A DNA stretch of 64,000 nt from Veillonella sp. VA142 (GTDB taxonomy: Bacteria > Bacillota > Negativicutes > Veillonellales > Veillonellaceae): NCBI RefSeq assembly GCF_003992135.1, contig NZ_RQVN01000007.1, positions 1 through 64,000 on the forward strand, given 5' to 3'. Below are positions 49,885 to 59,117 of this stretch, piece after piece. The position numbers were made by a program, and so were the translations under genes. Within the stretch, counting starts at the first letter, position 1, and each line of letters starts with the position of its first letter. A model generated the notes under the pieces. That model was not told the DNA's origin, did no database searches, and worked only from the letters and a program-made list of their open reading frames with translations.

Positions 49885-50659
49885 AGAAAAGTTAATTCGA
49901 TATTTTGAGGCATCTGGTAATGGCGAAGAAGCTAGACGTATGATCGACTTAGCGGAGCAAGTACAAGCAGGCAGACCGTATCGTGTGACAGATTTTATGT
50001 CCCCTGCGGGCCTTGTCATTGCCGATGCAGTAAAAGCGAATTTCGGTGGTATTGACATCATTTCCAGTGGGGGCTATGAAGGGGCAGAGCGCCTTCGAGT
50101 GGCCTTTGTGGATCCTCACTTTCAAGGTACGGTAGATTTACAAATTGCGGTATTGAAAGTATCCTGGGATCCACGATTCCGACTGTTGACGCATCGTGAT
50201 GTGTTGGGCTCTTTAATGGGACTTGGTATTGATCGCACTCATTTTGGCGATATTATCGTCACTAGTGGTGGTGCTCAAGTGATTGTTGATGCAACGATAG
50301 CAGATTTTGTGATTCAAAATTTTACAAAAATTGCTATGGTTACGGTGACAGTATCACGGATGGAATTGAGTGAATTACAACCGAAAGAAGAAAAAATAAA
50401 AGAAGTACGAACTACTGTAGCTTCCATGCGCTTGGATTCCATCGCCTCTTCTGGTTTTAGTACATCTCGTACAAAAGTGGTGGAGGCCATCAAGGCAGGA
50501 TTAGTACAAGTGAATTGGCAGCCTGCGAAAGGACCAGCGCAAGAAGTGAAAGAAGGAGATGTTATCTCCCTTCGCGGGAGAGGTCGTATGCAAATAGAAA
50601 GTATTACGGGTACATCTAAAAAAGGACGTATTGGAGTACATCTAAAACGATTTATGTAA
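49874..50659 (+). CDS. ylmH: YlmH-type S4-domain RNA-binding protein
   Basis: The start is GTG 49874 (ACAACGTGAAAG). The 261-residue protein has an N-terminal YlmH part (YRVTDFMSPAGLVIADAV, LTHRDVLGSLMGLGIDRTHF) and a C-terminal S4 domain (MRLDSIASSGFSTSRTKVVE, then GDVISLRGRGRMQI). YlmH-type proteins bind RNA and are linked to the ribosome and cell division. It is coupled to proC by overlap and followed by divIVA. Confidence 0.93.
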   Translation: MKDKEKLIRYFEASGNGEEARRMIDLAEQVQAGRPYRVTDFMSPAGLVIADAVKANFGGIDIISSGGYEGAERLRVAFVDPHFQGTVDLQIAVLKVSWDPRFRLLTHRDVLGSLMGLGIDRTHFGDIIVTSGGAQVIVDATIADFVIQNFTKIAMVTVTVSRMELSELQPKEEKIKEVRTTVASMRLDSIASSGFSTSRTKVVEAIKAGLVQVNWQPAKGPAQEVKEGDVISLRGRGRMQIESITGTSKKGRIGVHLKRFM

Positions 50660-50672
50660 GGAGGCTGATCCT

Positions 50673-51152
50673 ATGTTAACACCAATGGATATTCATAATA
50701 AAGAGTTTGGAAAAAGTATTCGTGGTTTTGACTGCGATGAAGTAAACGAGTTCTTGAATGAAGTGGTACAAGCCTATGAAATCTTGTATCGCGAAAATCG
50801 CGAAATGACTGATAAAGTAGAGCAAATGGAAAAACGTTTGAATCAATACGAATCAACGGAAGAAACTATGCGCAATACATTGGTACTGGCTCAAGAAACT
50901 GGTGAAAACGTAAAAGAGGCAGCTCGTAAAGAAGCTGATTTAATTCTACAAAATGCGGAGCAACAACGTAAATTAATCTTAGAAGATGCCAATCGTGCGT
51001 TGCGAGAAGCAGAAGCTAAATATGCTACCATTGCGAATGAAATGGCCGTATTCCGTGCAAAAGTAGAATCAATTTTAACAGCGCAACTACAATTATTAGA
51101 TGGTATTGCTTTACAGGAAATTACACCTGTACAGACAGAAACAGAAGCATAA
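50673..51152 (+). CDS. divIVA: DivIVA-family cell-pole and division protein
   Basis: The 159-residue protein has the conserved N-terminal lipid-binding part (MLTPMDIHNKEFGKSIRGFD, CDEVNEFLNEV) and a long coiled coil to about residue 145. DivIVA marks negatively curved membranes at poles and septa. It ends the ylm cluster and is followed by an intrinsic terminator. AAGGAGGCTGATCCT precedes the ATG. Confidence 0.94.
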   Translation: MLTPMDIHNKEFGKSIRGFDCDEVNEFLNEVVQAYEILYRENREMTDKVEQMEKRLNQYESTEETMRNTLVLAQETGENVKEAARKEADLILQNAEQQRKLILEDANRALREAEAKYATIANEMAVFRAKVESILTAQLQLLDGIALQEITPVQTETEA

Positions 51153-51161
51153 GGTGAATTT

Positions 51162-51187
51162 CGGCTTGATTATTCAAGCCGTTTTTG
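51162..51187 (+). terminator. Intrinsic terminator after divIVA
   Basis: CGGCTTGA (51162-51169) pairs with TCAAGCCG (51174-51181), followed by TTTTT. It separates the division cluster from the tetrapyrrole operon. Confidence 0.85.
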
Positions 51188-51218
51188 CCATTGTTAAGAG
51201 ATATATAAAGGTAGTAGG

Positions 51219-51854
51219 ATGATTACTGTTGGACTTTCACTAAAACATAGACCCTGCCTCGTTGTAGGCGGTGGAGAGGTGGCCTTACGGCGTATTAAAA
51301 AATTAATAGATGAAGAGGCCCAGATTCTGGTGGTGAGTCCTGATGTATTGCCTGACATTGTAATATATCAGGAAGAGGGTAAGTTGCAGTGGGTAGCGAA
51401 GCCTTATCACTCAGAATATATGGTAGGTCAACAGTTTGTTATCATTGCTACAGATAATCCTGTTGTGAATGTGCAAGTCATGGAAGATGCACAAGGTGTA
51501 CAGGCATTCATTAATCGAGCCGATGTAAAGGACGATTCCAATTGGGTGTTCGGTAGTGCTACAGAGATTGGTGATTTAGAAATTTCCATATTTACTAATC
51601 AAGTGAGCCCTCGAGTGAGTCGTTTGCTCAGACAGGATATAGAAAAACGATATGGCATATTAGCCGATTGGTTACCTCAGATTCGTCTATGGAGAAAAGA
51701 ATTGCAACATAGATTAGGTACTCCCAAAGAACGAGAGGAGTTTTGGCGTACCTATTTAGGAGAATCAGAGTTTATACAGATATTAGAGGGTCAAGGAGAC
51801 TCAGTGAAGGAGAATATTGTACATGCAATTAATTGTATTAGGACTGAATCATAG
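51219..51854 (+). CDS. sirC: Precorrin-2 dehydrogenase/sirohydrochlorin ferrochelatase-type protein
   Basis: The 211-residue protein matches the N-terminal CysG/Met8 family: VVGGGEVALRRIKKLIDEEA, VIIATDNPVVNVQV, INRADVKDDSNWVFGSA, and LEISIFTNQVSPRVSRLLRQ. It oxidises precorrin-2 to sirohydrochlorin with NAD and may also insert iron. It heads the operon that makes uroporphyrinogen III and the methylated branch, supplying siroheme (needed by the reductase at 31721-32908) and probably cobalamin. It overlaps hemA by 32 bp. Confidence 0.88.
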   Translation: MITVGLSLKHRPCLVVGGGEVALRRIKKLIDEEAQILVVSPDVLPDIVIYQEEGKLQWVAKPYHSEYMVGQQFVIIATDNPVVNVQVMEDAQGVQAFINRADVKDDSNWVFGSATEIGDLEISIFTNQVSPRVSRLLRQDIEKRYGILADWLPQIRLWRKELQHRLGTPKEREEFWRTYLGESEFIQILEGQGDSVKENIVHAINCIRTES

Positions 51855-53109
51855 AAGTGCTCCTGTAGAAGTGCGCGAAAAGTTTTCTTTTTCTAAAGAA
51901 GATTTGGATTATGCTATGGATCATATCTATGCTCATGAAGAGGTCGAGGAATGCGTCCTCTTATCGACGTGCAATCGTACTGAACTCTATGTTGTCCTTG
52001 ATGATGTAGAGAATATAAAAGAATATATGATACGTTTACTACTACATTTAAAAGGTGAAACAAGTGTAAGCGTAAATGAGAAATGGTTCTTCCTTCATGA
52101 AGGAAAAGATTGTATTTCTCATTTATTTAGAGTGGCAGCTAGTTTAGATTCTCTTGTTTTGGGAGAAGGTCAAATTTTGAGTCAATTAAAGATGGCCTAT
52201 ATCTCTTCCTATAGTAAGGGGCTAACAGCATCAGTATTTAATATTATTTTCCAAAAAGCTATTGCTGTAGGCAAACGTGTACGGACCTTGACAGGCATTG
52301 CGAATACGCCGGTTTCTGTAAGTTATACAGCGGTGAACTTAGCAGAAGATAGCTTAGATATCCCTATCAATGAGGCGAAGGTTCTTATTTTAGGCGCTGG
52401 TCAAATGAGTGAATTGACAGCTCGTCATTTGCAAGCTAAAGGTGTAAAAAGTATGTTTGTGTCCAATCGGACGCTTAAAACAGCGGAAGAATTGGCTAAG
52501 CAATTTAATGGTAAAGCAGTAGCCTTTAGCCATTTTGTGGAAGAAGCAAAAACAGCAGATATTATTATTACTTCTACAGGGGCTCCTCATTACGTGATTG
52601 AACGGGAAGAGGCGGAAGAAATCATGGAAGATAGAGGTAATAAACCGATTGTCATGATTGATATTGCTGTGCCTCGTGATATCAATCCAGATGTAACAGA
52701 TATTCCAGGTGTGTATTTGTTTAACATTGATGCGTTGGAAAGTGTAGTGGAGGCGAATAAGCATCAACGAGAAGAGGAAGCTCGTAAGGCAGAGCCTATG
52801 TTAGAAGAAGCTTTACAAGAAATTGAAGAAAAATTACGATATTTATCAGTCCGTCCAATTATGGTTTTACTCAGTGAAAAAGCAGAAGCAATTCGTAAAC
52901 GCGAAGTGCATCGAGCGATGGCAAAATTACCAGATGCTACAGAGCGAGAACGAAAAATTATTAACAATATGTCACGGATGTTGGTGCGTAAATTATTGCG
53001 GGATCCAATGATTCATTTTGGTGAAGTAGCGGGTAAAGAAAAAGAACGGGATTATTGGAAATTATTCCAAGATATGTTTGCTCTAGAAGTGGAGGACGAT
53101 GCACTATGA
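51823..53109 (+). CDS. hemA: Glutamyl-tRNA reductase
   Basis: ATG 51823 follows AAGGAGAATATTGTAC. The 428-residue protein has Cys50 in LSTCNRTELYVV as active-site nucleophile, GEGQILSQLKMAY, KRVRTLTGIANTPVSVSYTA and the NADPH-binding LILGAGQMSELTARHL. It converts glutamyl-tRNA to glutamate-1-semialdehyde, the first step of C5-pathway tetrapyrrole synthesis. Its stop overlaps the hemC start (ATGA). Confidence 0.96.
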   Translation: MQLIVLGLNHRSAPVEVREKFSFSKEDLDYAMDHIYAHEEVEECVLLSTCNRTELYVVLDDVENIKEYMIRLLLHLKGETSVSVNEKWFFLHEGKDCISHLFRVAASLDSLVLGEGQILSQLKMAYISSYSKGLTASVFNIIFQKAIAVGKRVRTLTGIANTPVSVSYTAVNLAEDSLDIPINEAKVLILGAGQMSELTARHLQAKGVKSMFVSNRTLKTAEELAKQFNGKAVAFSHFVEEAKTADIIITSTGAPHYVIEREEAEEIMEDRGNKPIVMIDIAVPRDINPDVTDIPGVYLFNIDALESVVEANKHQREEEARKAEPMLEEALQEIEEKLRYLSVRPIMVLLSEKAEAIRKREVHRAMAKLPDATERERKIINNMSRMLVRKLLRDPMIHFGEVAGKEKERDYWKLFQDMFALEVEDDAL

Positions 53110-54044
53110 GAGACATTATTCGTATAGGCACGCGTAGCAGTGCTCTTGCTTTATGGCAAGCTAATTATGTAGCCGATATATTGCGCAAATATTACCCTTC
53201 ATGTAAGGTGGAATTAGTTCATCACAGCACAAAAGGTGATCGTATTTTAGAAAAACCATTGGCTGAAATTGGTGGAAAAGGTTTATTTACAGAAGAACTT
53301 GAAGCCTCTATGCGGGATGGTAGCATTGATTTAGCCGTACACAGTTTGAAAGATATGCCAACGGAATTGCCAGAGGATTTAGTACTAGGTGCTATCACAG
53401 AGCGTGAAACACCATGTGATGCGTTGGTATCTCCGAAGTATAAAACATTGGATCAGCTGCCACATGGTGCTAAGGTAGGGACAAGTAGTTTACGCCGTCA
53501 AGCACAATTATTGAATCAACGTCCTGATTTGCAGATTTCTGTACTTCGTGGAAATGTGCAAACGCGATTGAACAAATTAGAAACAGAAAACTTTGATGCT
53601 ATTGTATTAGCAGAAGCAGGTTTAAAACGGTTGGGCTTGGAGTCTGTTATTACGCAGACTTTCACCAGCGATGAAATGATTCCAGCTGTGGGTCAAGGGG
53701 CATTAGGTATTGAATGTCGTAAGAATGATACAGAAATGCTAGATATGTTGTCTGTATTACATGATGAAAATACCATGTGGGCCACTCGTGGAGAACGTAG
53801 TTTCCTTCGTCAACTTGAAGGTGGTTGCCAAGTACCGATGGGCGTACATGGGACGATTTATAAAGGACAATTGACGTTGAAAGCTATCATTGCTTCTTTA
53901 GATGGAAAAAATTGTTTTGAAGGTGAATTGTCAGGACCAAAAGAAAAAGCAGATATGTTAGGTCGTAATTTGGCGAAAGCTCTCTATGAAGAAGGGGGCA
54001 AAGCTATCATTGATGATTTGGTAGAAAGAGGAGTATTGAAATGA
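53106..54044 (+). CDS. hemC: Porphobilinogen deaminase (hydroxymethylbilane synthase)
   Basis: ATG 53106 follows GGAGGACGATGCACT and overlaps the hemA stop. The 312-residue protein has RIGTRSSALALWQANYV, DLAVHSLKDMPT, GTSSLRRQAQLL, LRGNVQTRL and the dipyrromethane-binding Cys241 in LEGGCQVPMG. It joins four porphobilinogen units. The overlap with the next gene (ATGA at 54041) indicates coupled translation. Confidence 0.97.
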   Translation: MRDIIRIGTRSSALALWQANYVADILRKYYPSCKVELVHHSTKGDRILEKPLAEIGGKGLFTEELEASMRDGSIDLAVHSLKDMPTELPEDLVLGAITERETPCDALVSPKYKTLDQLPHGAKVGTSSLRRQAQLLNQRPDLQISVLRGNVQTRLNKLETENFDAIVLAEAGLKRLGLESVITQTFTSDEMIPAVGQGALGIECRKNDTEMLDMLSVLHDENTMWATRGERSFLRQLEGGCQVPMGVHGTIYKGQLTLKAIIASLDGKNCFEGELSGPKEKADMLGRNLAKALYEEGGKAIIDDLVERGVLK

Positions 54045-55576
54045 CAGGCATTGTATATTTAATTGGTGCCGGACCGGGCGATCATAAGTTAATCACTCTG
54101 AAAGGTAAGGAATGTATTGAAAAAGCAGATGTTATCGTCTATGATTACTTAGCGGATGCTCATTTCTTGTCCTATGCGAAAGAAGGAGCAGAGATTATTT
54201 ATGCTGGCAAAAAAAGCAACAATCATACGATGCACCAATGGGAAATCAACGATCTTCTCGTAAAATACGGGTTAGAGGGAAAAGTAGTAGCTCGTTTAAA
54301 AGGGGGAGACCCTCTAGTATTTGGCCGTGGTGGTGAAGAAGCGTTAGCTTTGGTAGAGGCAGGAGTGCCATTTGAATTTGTACCAGGTATTACATCAGGT
54401 ATTTCGGCGCCAGCCTATGCAGGAATTCCTGTGACACAACGGGCTATGGCTACGTCCTTTGCTATCGTCACAGGTCATGAAGATCCAACAAAACCAGAAT
54501 CTGGTATGAACTGGGAAGGCTTAGCAAAATCTGTGGATACTATTTCCTTTGTGATGGGTATCTCTAATCTGCCGAATATTGCGAATAATTTAATTAAATA
54601 CGGTCGCCCTAAGGAAACTCCAGTGGCAGTTATCCGTTGGGGGACGAAACCAATTCAAGAAACAGTGGTATCTACGTTGGAACATGTAGTAGAAGATGTA
54701 GAAAAAGCACAGTTGAAAGCACCAGCCATCGTCATCGTTGGGGAAGTAGTATCTTTGCGGGAGCAATTACGTTGGTTTGATAATAAACCGTTATTTGGTA
54801 AAACAATCGTTGTCACACGAGCTCGTAGTAAAGCTAGTGCCTTATCAGAACGCTTGCTAGAGTTAGGAGCTAATGTCATTGAGGCATCTGCCATCAAAAC
54901 ACAAGCCTTGCTTCGTACAGAGGAGATGGATGTGACATACGATAGCCTATCTTCCTACGATGGATTAATTTTCACTTCTGCTGAAGGAGTACGATTCTTC
55001 TTTGACGGTTTATTAGACCGTGATTTAGATAGTCGTGCTTTAGGTTCTATGAAAGTATGTGCTATCGGCAGTGCTACTGCGAAGTCCTTATTAGACCGTG
55101 GGATTCGTGCTGATATTGTGCCACCAAATTACCAAGCGGAATCAGTGGTAGAAACGATTACTGCTGAACAAGGTCGTGTGTGGCCAAATCGTGAGTTACG
55201 TAACTTACGTTTCGTGTTAGTACAACCAAAAGTAGCGCGCGATGTAATTTATAAGGGACTTTCACAGGCAGGATGCGATGTGACAGTGTTGCGTTTGTAT
55301 GAAACAGTACAAGATACGTCCCATAAAGAATATTTAGAAGAAGCACTACGTGCAGGAGAGGTGGACTATATTACGTTCACAAGTTCTTCTACGGTAACCA
55401 ATACAAAAGATATGCTCGGCCCTGATGCGGTGAGCTTGTTAGGGAATACAAAAGTTGTCTGCATTGGACCGATTACAGGGGCTACTTGCGTAGAAGAAGG
55501 GATTCAACCAACTTTAATTGGGGAAACGTTCACAATCCCTGCGATGGTGGACTTAATCTTGAATGATTGCAAATAG
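54041..55576 (+). CDS. cobA-hemD: Fused uroporphyrinogen-III C-methyltransferase and uroporphyrinogen-III synthase
   Basis: Residues 1 to about 250 are SUMT/CobA: YLIGAGPGDHKLITLKG, VARLKGGDPLVFGRGGEEAL and PVTQRAMATSFAIVTGHE. Residues about 255-511 are HemD: FGKTIVVTRARSKASALSER, DGLIFTSAEGVRFFFDGL and YITFTSSSTVTNT. The fusion makes uroporphyrinogen III and sends part of it to precorrin-2. Such CobA-HemD fusions are common in anaerobic Firmicutes. Confidence 0.95.
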   Translation: MTGIVYLIGAGPGDHKLITLKGKECIEKADVIVYDYLADAHFLSYAKEGAEIIYAGKKSNNHTMHQWEINDLLVKYGLEGKVVARLKGGDPLVFGRGGEEALALVEAGVPFEFVPGITSGISAPAYAGIPVTQRAMATSFAIVTGHEDPTKPESGMNWEGLAKSVDTISFVMGISNLPNIANNLIKYGRPKETPVAVIRWGTKPIQETVVSTLEHVVEDVEKAQLKAPAIVIVGEVVSLREQLRWFDNKPLFGKTIVVTRARSKASALSERLLELGANVIEASAIKTQALLRTEEMDVTYDSLSSYDGLIFTSAEGVRFFFDGLLDRDLDSRALGSMKVCAIGSATAKSLLDRGIRADIVPPNYQAESVVETITAEQGRVWPNRELRNLRFVLVQPKVARDVIYKGLSQAGCDVTVLRLYETVQDTSHKEYLEEALRAGEVDYITFTSSSTVTNTKDMLGPDAVSLLGNTKVVCIGPITGATCVEEGIQPTLIGETFTIPAMVDLILNDCK

Positions 55577-55589
55577 AAAGAGGCACAAT

Positions 55590-56564
55590 ATGGAATTACG
55601 AAATCGACCAAGACGATTGCGCATCAACCCAGCCATGCGTGCGTTGGTTCGTGAAACAACATTACAAGTAGATGATTTAATTTATCCTATATTTATTGTT
55701 CCAGGAACAGCGGTTAAAGAAGAAATTTCTTCCTTACCAGGACAATATCATGTGTCCGTGGACGAAGCTGTGAAATTGGCAAAAGAAGCCTATGACCTAG
55801 GTATCAAGGGTGTCGAAATTTTCGGTATACCTACCTACAAAGATGAAGATGGTTCTTCTGCGTGGGATATGGAACAACCGGTACAACAAGCGATTATGGC
55901 GATCCGTAAGGAAGTGCCAGACTTGATTGTGATTTCCGATGTATGCTTATGCCAATACACATCCACAGGCCATTGCGGTCATGTGGAACATCATGAAGTT
56001 ATTAACGATGCTACCTTACCATTGTTGTGCAATGTGGCGGTGAGCCATGCAAAAGCGGGTGCTCATATGGTGGCGCCATCGGACATGATGGACGGACGTA
56101 TCGCTGCGATCCGTGAAGCTTTAGATGCAGAGGGATTTAGCCATGTATCGATTATGAGTTATGCGGCAAAATATGCGTCCGCTTATTATGGACCATTCCG
56201 TGATGCGGTCCATTCTGCACCGGGATTTGGGGACCGTAAAGGATACCAAATGGATGAAGCGAACCGCTTAGAAGCTTTGCGTGAAGTGGAACAAGACATC
56301 ATCGAAGGGGCTGACATCATTATGATTAAGCCGGCTCTATCCTATTTGGATATCGTTCGTGAAGTGCGAGACAATTTTGATTGTCCATTAGCTGCGTACA
56401 ATGTTAGCGGTGAGTATGCCATGATTAAAACCGCAGCGGCAGCAGGTTTGGTAGATGAAAAACGCATTACCTTAGAAACATTGCTATCCATGAAACGAGC
56501 AGGGGCAAAGATGATCATTACCTACCATGCCCTGGATGTGGCACGTTGGCTACAAGAAAAATGA
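55590..56564 (+). CDS. hemB: Delta-aminolevulinic acid dehydratase (porphobilinogen synthase)
   Basis: ATG 55590 follows GAAAGAGGCACAAT. The 324-residue protein has MRALVRETTLQVDDLIYPIF, the cysteine metal site in DVCLCQYTSTGHCGH (a zinc-type site), the substrate lysines in IMSYAAKYASAYYGPFRDA and MIKPALSYLDIVR, and the closing AGAKMIITYHALDVARWL. It condenses two aminolevulinate molecules. Confidence 0.96.
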   Translation: MELRNRPRRLRINPAMRALVRETTLQVDDLIYPIFIVPGTAVKEEISSLPGQYHVSVDEAVKLAKEAYDLGIKGVEIFGIPTYKDEDGSSAWDMEQPVQQAIMAIRKEVPDLIVISDVCLCQYTSTGHCGHVEHHEVINDATLPLLCNVAVSHAKAGAHMVAPSDMMDGRIAAIREALDAEGFSHVSIMSYAAKYASAYYGPFRDAVHSAPGFGDRKGYQMDEANRLEALREVEQDIIEGADIIMIKPALSYLDIVREVRDNFDCPLAAYNVSGEYAMIKTAAAAGLVDEKRITLETLLSMKRAGAKMIITYHALDVARWLQEK

Positions 56565-56585
56565 TGTGGGAGTATAGGAGCCATT

Positions 56586-57881
56586 ATGTTTAGTTTAGAA
56601 AAATCAAAACAAGCCTTTGCTGAGGCTCGTACATATATGCCGGGTGGCGTGAACAGTCCTGTTCGCTCCTACCGCAGTGTGGGGGGCAATCCCCCTTTCA
56701 TTAGTTCTGCCAGCGGATCTCGCATTTACGATATTGATGGCAATGAGTACATTGATTACGTATTGTCTTGGGGCCCTATGATTTTAGGTCATGCGAATCC
56801 TGAAATTGTGGCATCCATTTTGGAGGCTATCCCTCGTGGCACTAGCTATGGAGCGCCAACACTGCTAGAAACAGAAGTAGCGAAGAAAATTCAAGCTTTC
56901 TATCCGTCGATGGAAATGGTGCGCATGGTAAATTCCGGTACGGAATCTACCATGAGTGCATTGCGTTTGGCTCGTGGCTATACAGGTCGTGATAAAATTG
57001 TAAAATTCATCGGCTGTTACCATGGTCATAGCGATAGCTTGTTGGTGAAAGCTGGATCTGGATTAGCTACCTTTGGTGTGCCTGACAGCCCAGGTGTGCC
57101 AACTGGTGTGGCAGGAGATACGATTACATTGCCATACAATGATCCTGATGCAGTTCGTCAATTGTTTGCTACTCATGGTAAAAGTATTGCTGCTATCATC
57201 GTAGAACCAGTGGCAGGTAATATGGGCTGTGTACCTCCTGTGGAAGGATTCTTGGAAACCTTGCGTGAAGTAACGACAGAGCACGGTGCAGTTCTTATCT
57301 TTGATGAAGTGATGTGCGGATTCCGTTCCAGTTCTGGAGGGGCTCAAAAATATTACAATGTCATCCCAGATTTAACATGCTTAGGTAAAATTGTAGGTGG
57401 TGGTTTGCCGATGGCTGTGTTCGGTGGGAAGAAAGAGATTATGTCTGCCGTTGCTCCATCTGGCCCTGTATACCAAGCAGGCACCTTAAGTGGCAATCCG
57501 GTAGCCATGGCGGCAGGTCTTGCCACATTGATGATGTTGCAAAAAAATCCAACTGCCTTTCGTCAAGTCGAGGAATCTACAGAACTGCTTTGCCAAGGCT
57601 TAGAAGTGGCGGCAAAAGAAGTAGGCGTACCTGTGGTGGTGCAACGTGTGGGCTCCATGTTTACCCTGTTTTTCACAGACAAAGCGGTGCATAACTTTGA
57701 TGATGCTAGCGCTTGCGATATGGAAGCATTCAAAACGTTCTTCCACTACAACTTGGAACACGGTATCTATTACGCAGCCAGCCAATATGAAAGTAACTTC
57801 TTGTCCACACGCCACAGCGAGCAAGACTTGGCATACACATTGCAAATTGCAAAAGAAGCGTTTCAGGCAATTAAAGGATAA
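56586..57881 (+). CDS. hemL: Glutamate-1-semialdehyde 2,1-aminomutase
   Basis: The 431-residue class III aminotransferase has MPGGVNSPVRSYRSVGG, MVNSGTESTMSALRLARGYT, KFIGCYHGHSDSLLVKAGSG, FDEVMCGFRSSSGGAQ and the pyridoxal-phosphate lysine in CLGKIVGGGLPMAVFGG. It makes 5-aminolevulinate from the hemA product. It is the last gene of the operon sirC-hemA-hemC-cobA/hemD-hemB-hemL. Confidence 0.97.
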   Translation: MFSLEKSKQAFAEARTYMPGGVNSPVRSYRSVGGNPPFISSASGSRIYDIDGNEYIDYVLSWGPMILGHANPEIVASILEAIPRGTSYGAPTLLETEVAKKIQAFYPSMEMVRMVNSGTESTMSALRLARGYTGRDKIVKFIGCYHGHSDSLLVKAGSGLATFGVPDSPGVPTGVAGDTITLPYNDPDAVRQLFATHGKSIAAIIVEPVAGNMGCVPPVEGFLETLREVTTEHGAVLIFDEVMCGFRSSSGGAQKYYNVIPDLTCLGKIVGGGLPMAVFGGKKEIMSAVAPSGPVYQAGTLSGNPVAMAAGLATLMMLQKNPTAFRQVEESTELLCQGLEVAAKEVGVPVVVQRVGSMFTLFFTDKAVHNFDDASACDMEAFKTFFHYNLEHGIYYAASQYESNFLSTRHSEQDLAYTLQIAKEAFQAIKG

Positions 57882-57940
57882 TACGAGTATTAACCTTTCT
57901 TATGGTGCGTCAATTATTTAACAGAATACATGTATGAATA

Positions 57941-58003
57941 GAAATGCCATACACATCGAAACTAATCTATGTTAAACTAGATGGTAGAGAGTGTATGGCA
58001 TTC
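57941..58003 (+). terminator. Large hairpin after the tetrapyrrole operon
   Basis: GAAATGCCATACAC (57941-57954) pairs with GTGTATGGCATTC (57991-58003), followed by TTTATT. The long central loop makes it a weak terminator or an mRNA 3' end. Confidence 0.5.
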
Positions 58004-58119
58004 TTTATTGTGTATATGCCATATGTACGTAGGTCTTATACTGGCCCTATGAGATATGTATGTACTAAATAAGATTGCCTGAAATATATATGTAATAGTT
58101 TATACTTGGAGGTGTAACA

Positions 58120-58935
58120 ATGAGCGTGTTACTTTCACCTAAAGAATTACAAGAGCAATTAGATACAGTTGTTGTGTTAGATGCACGTGGCTTTGATGCC
58201 TATGCAGCGGCCCACATTCCGGACGCCTTTGCCATCGATATGGACGCACACATGAGTGGTCCTTTAGGGACACACGGTGGTCGTCATCCCTTACCAGATA
58301 TGTCCGTATTAGCAAAACGATTGAGTGAATGCGGTGTGACCATGGATTCACACATTGTGGTGTACGATGCGTGGATTTCCTTTGCAGGTCGGTTGCGATT
58401 CTTGCTACTATACATGGGTTTTACCAAAGTGAAAGTCTTAGCTGGTGGCATTGAGCGTTGGCACCGTGAAGGATATCCATTGACCCAAGAGGAGACCCCA
58501 ACTGTAGCAGCTCCAAAACCGTTGGAGTATACTTTGCAAGACCGTTTACTCATGCATCGTGATGAAGTTTTACAAGCTAGTGAATCTGGTAGTCATGTCA
58601 TCATCGACGCACGGGCCCCACAACGGTATGATGGCTCTGTAGTGGATACCATGGATGGCATGACAGGTCATATCCCAGGGGCGATTAATCATTTCTACGA
58701 ATGGGGATTTACCGCTGATGGTCTACGTCCAGTTTCAGAATTAAAACAAGCCTATGGTGATTTAGCCAAGGTGGAGAAACCTATCGTCACCTATTGTGGA
58801 TCTGGAGTGACCGCGGCGAACTTGATGATTGCCTTTGCTGAAATCGGTGTAGAACCATCCATGTACCTAGGCAGCTCTAGTGATTGGGTGACTTATGAAG
58901 GATTCCCGCTAGAGACGGGTGTGAATACATTGTAA
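58120..58935 (+). CDS. Two-domain rhodanese-type sulfurtransferase
   Basis: The 271-residue protein has two rhodanese domains. The N-terminal one lacks the active Cys (YDAWISFAGRL). The C-terminal one has Cys226 in YCGSGVTAAN, the loop form typical of 3-mercaptopyruvate sulfurtransferases, and HIPGAINHFYEWGFT before it. It transfers sulfur from thiosulfate or mercaptopyruvate to acceptors such as cyanide or thiols. TTGGAGGTGTAACA precedes the ATG. Confidence 0.9.
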   Translation: MSVLLSPKELQEQLDTVVVLDARGFDAYAAAHIPDAFAIDMDAHMSGPLGTHGGRHPLPDMSVLAKRLSECGVTMDSHIVVYDAWISFAGRLRFLLLYMGFTKVKVLAGGIERWHREGYPLTQEETPTVAAPKPLEYTLQDRLLMHRDEVLQASESGSHVIIDARAPQRYDGSVVDTMDGMTGHIPGAINHFYEWGFTADGLRPVSELKQAYGDLAKVEKPIVTYCGSGVTAANLMIAFAEIGVEPSMYLGSSSDWVTYEGFPLETGVNTL

Positions 58936-58939
58936 ATAT

Positions 58940-58973
58940 AAAACAGAGGCCTTTGGAATAAGACCTCTGTTTT
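58940..58973 (+). terminator. Intrinsic terminator after the sulfurtransferase gene
   Basis: AAAACAGAGG and CCTCTGTTTT pair around a short loop, followed by a few Ts. Confidence 0.75.
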
Positions 58974-59117
58974 GTTATATTGCATTTATTTTTTAATAGT
59001 TTCTTGCAGGTGCGCCCTTATGAGTATATATTGTATGGCAGATACTAAGTAGTAAAGAGCTCATATAATGCGGAGTATATAGTGTTTCAAAATATACAGT
59101 ATTTTACAGGAATGTAA

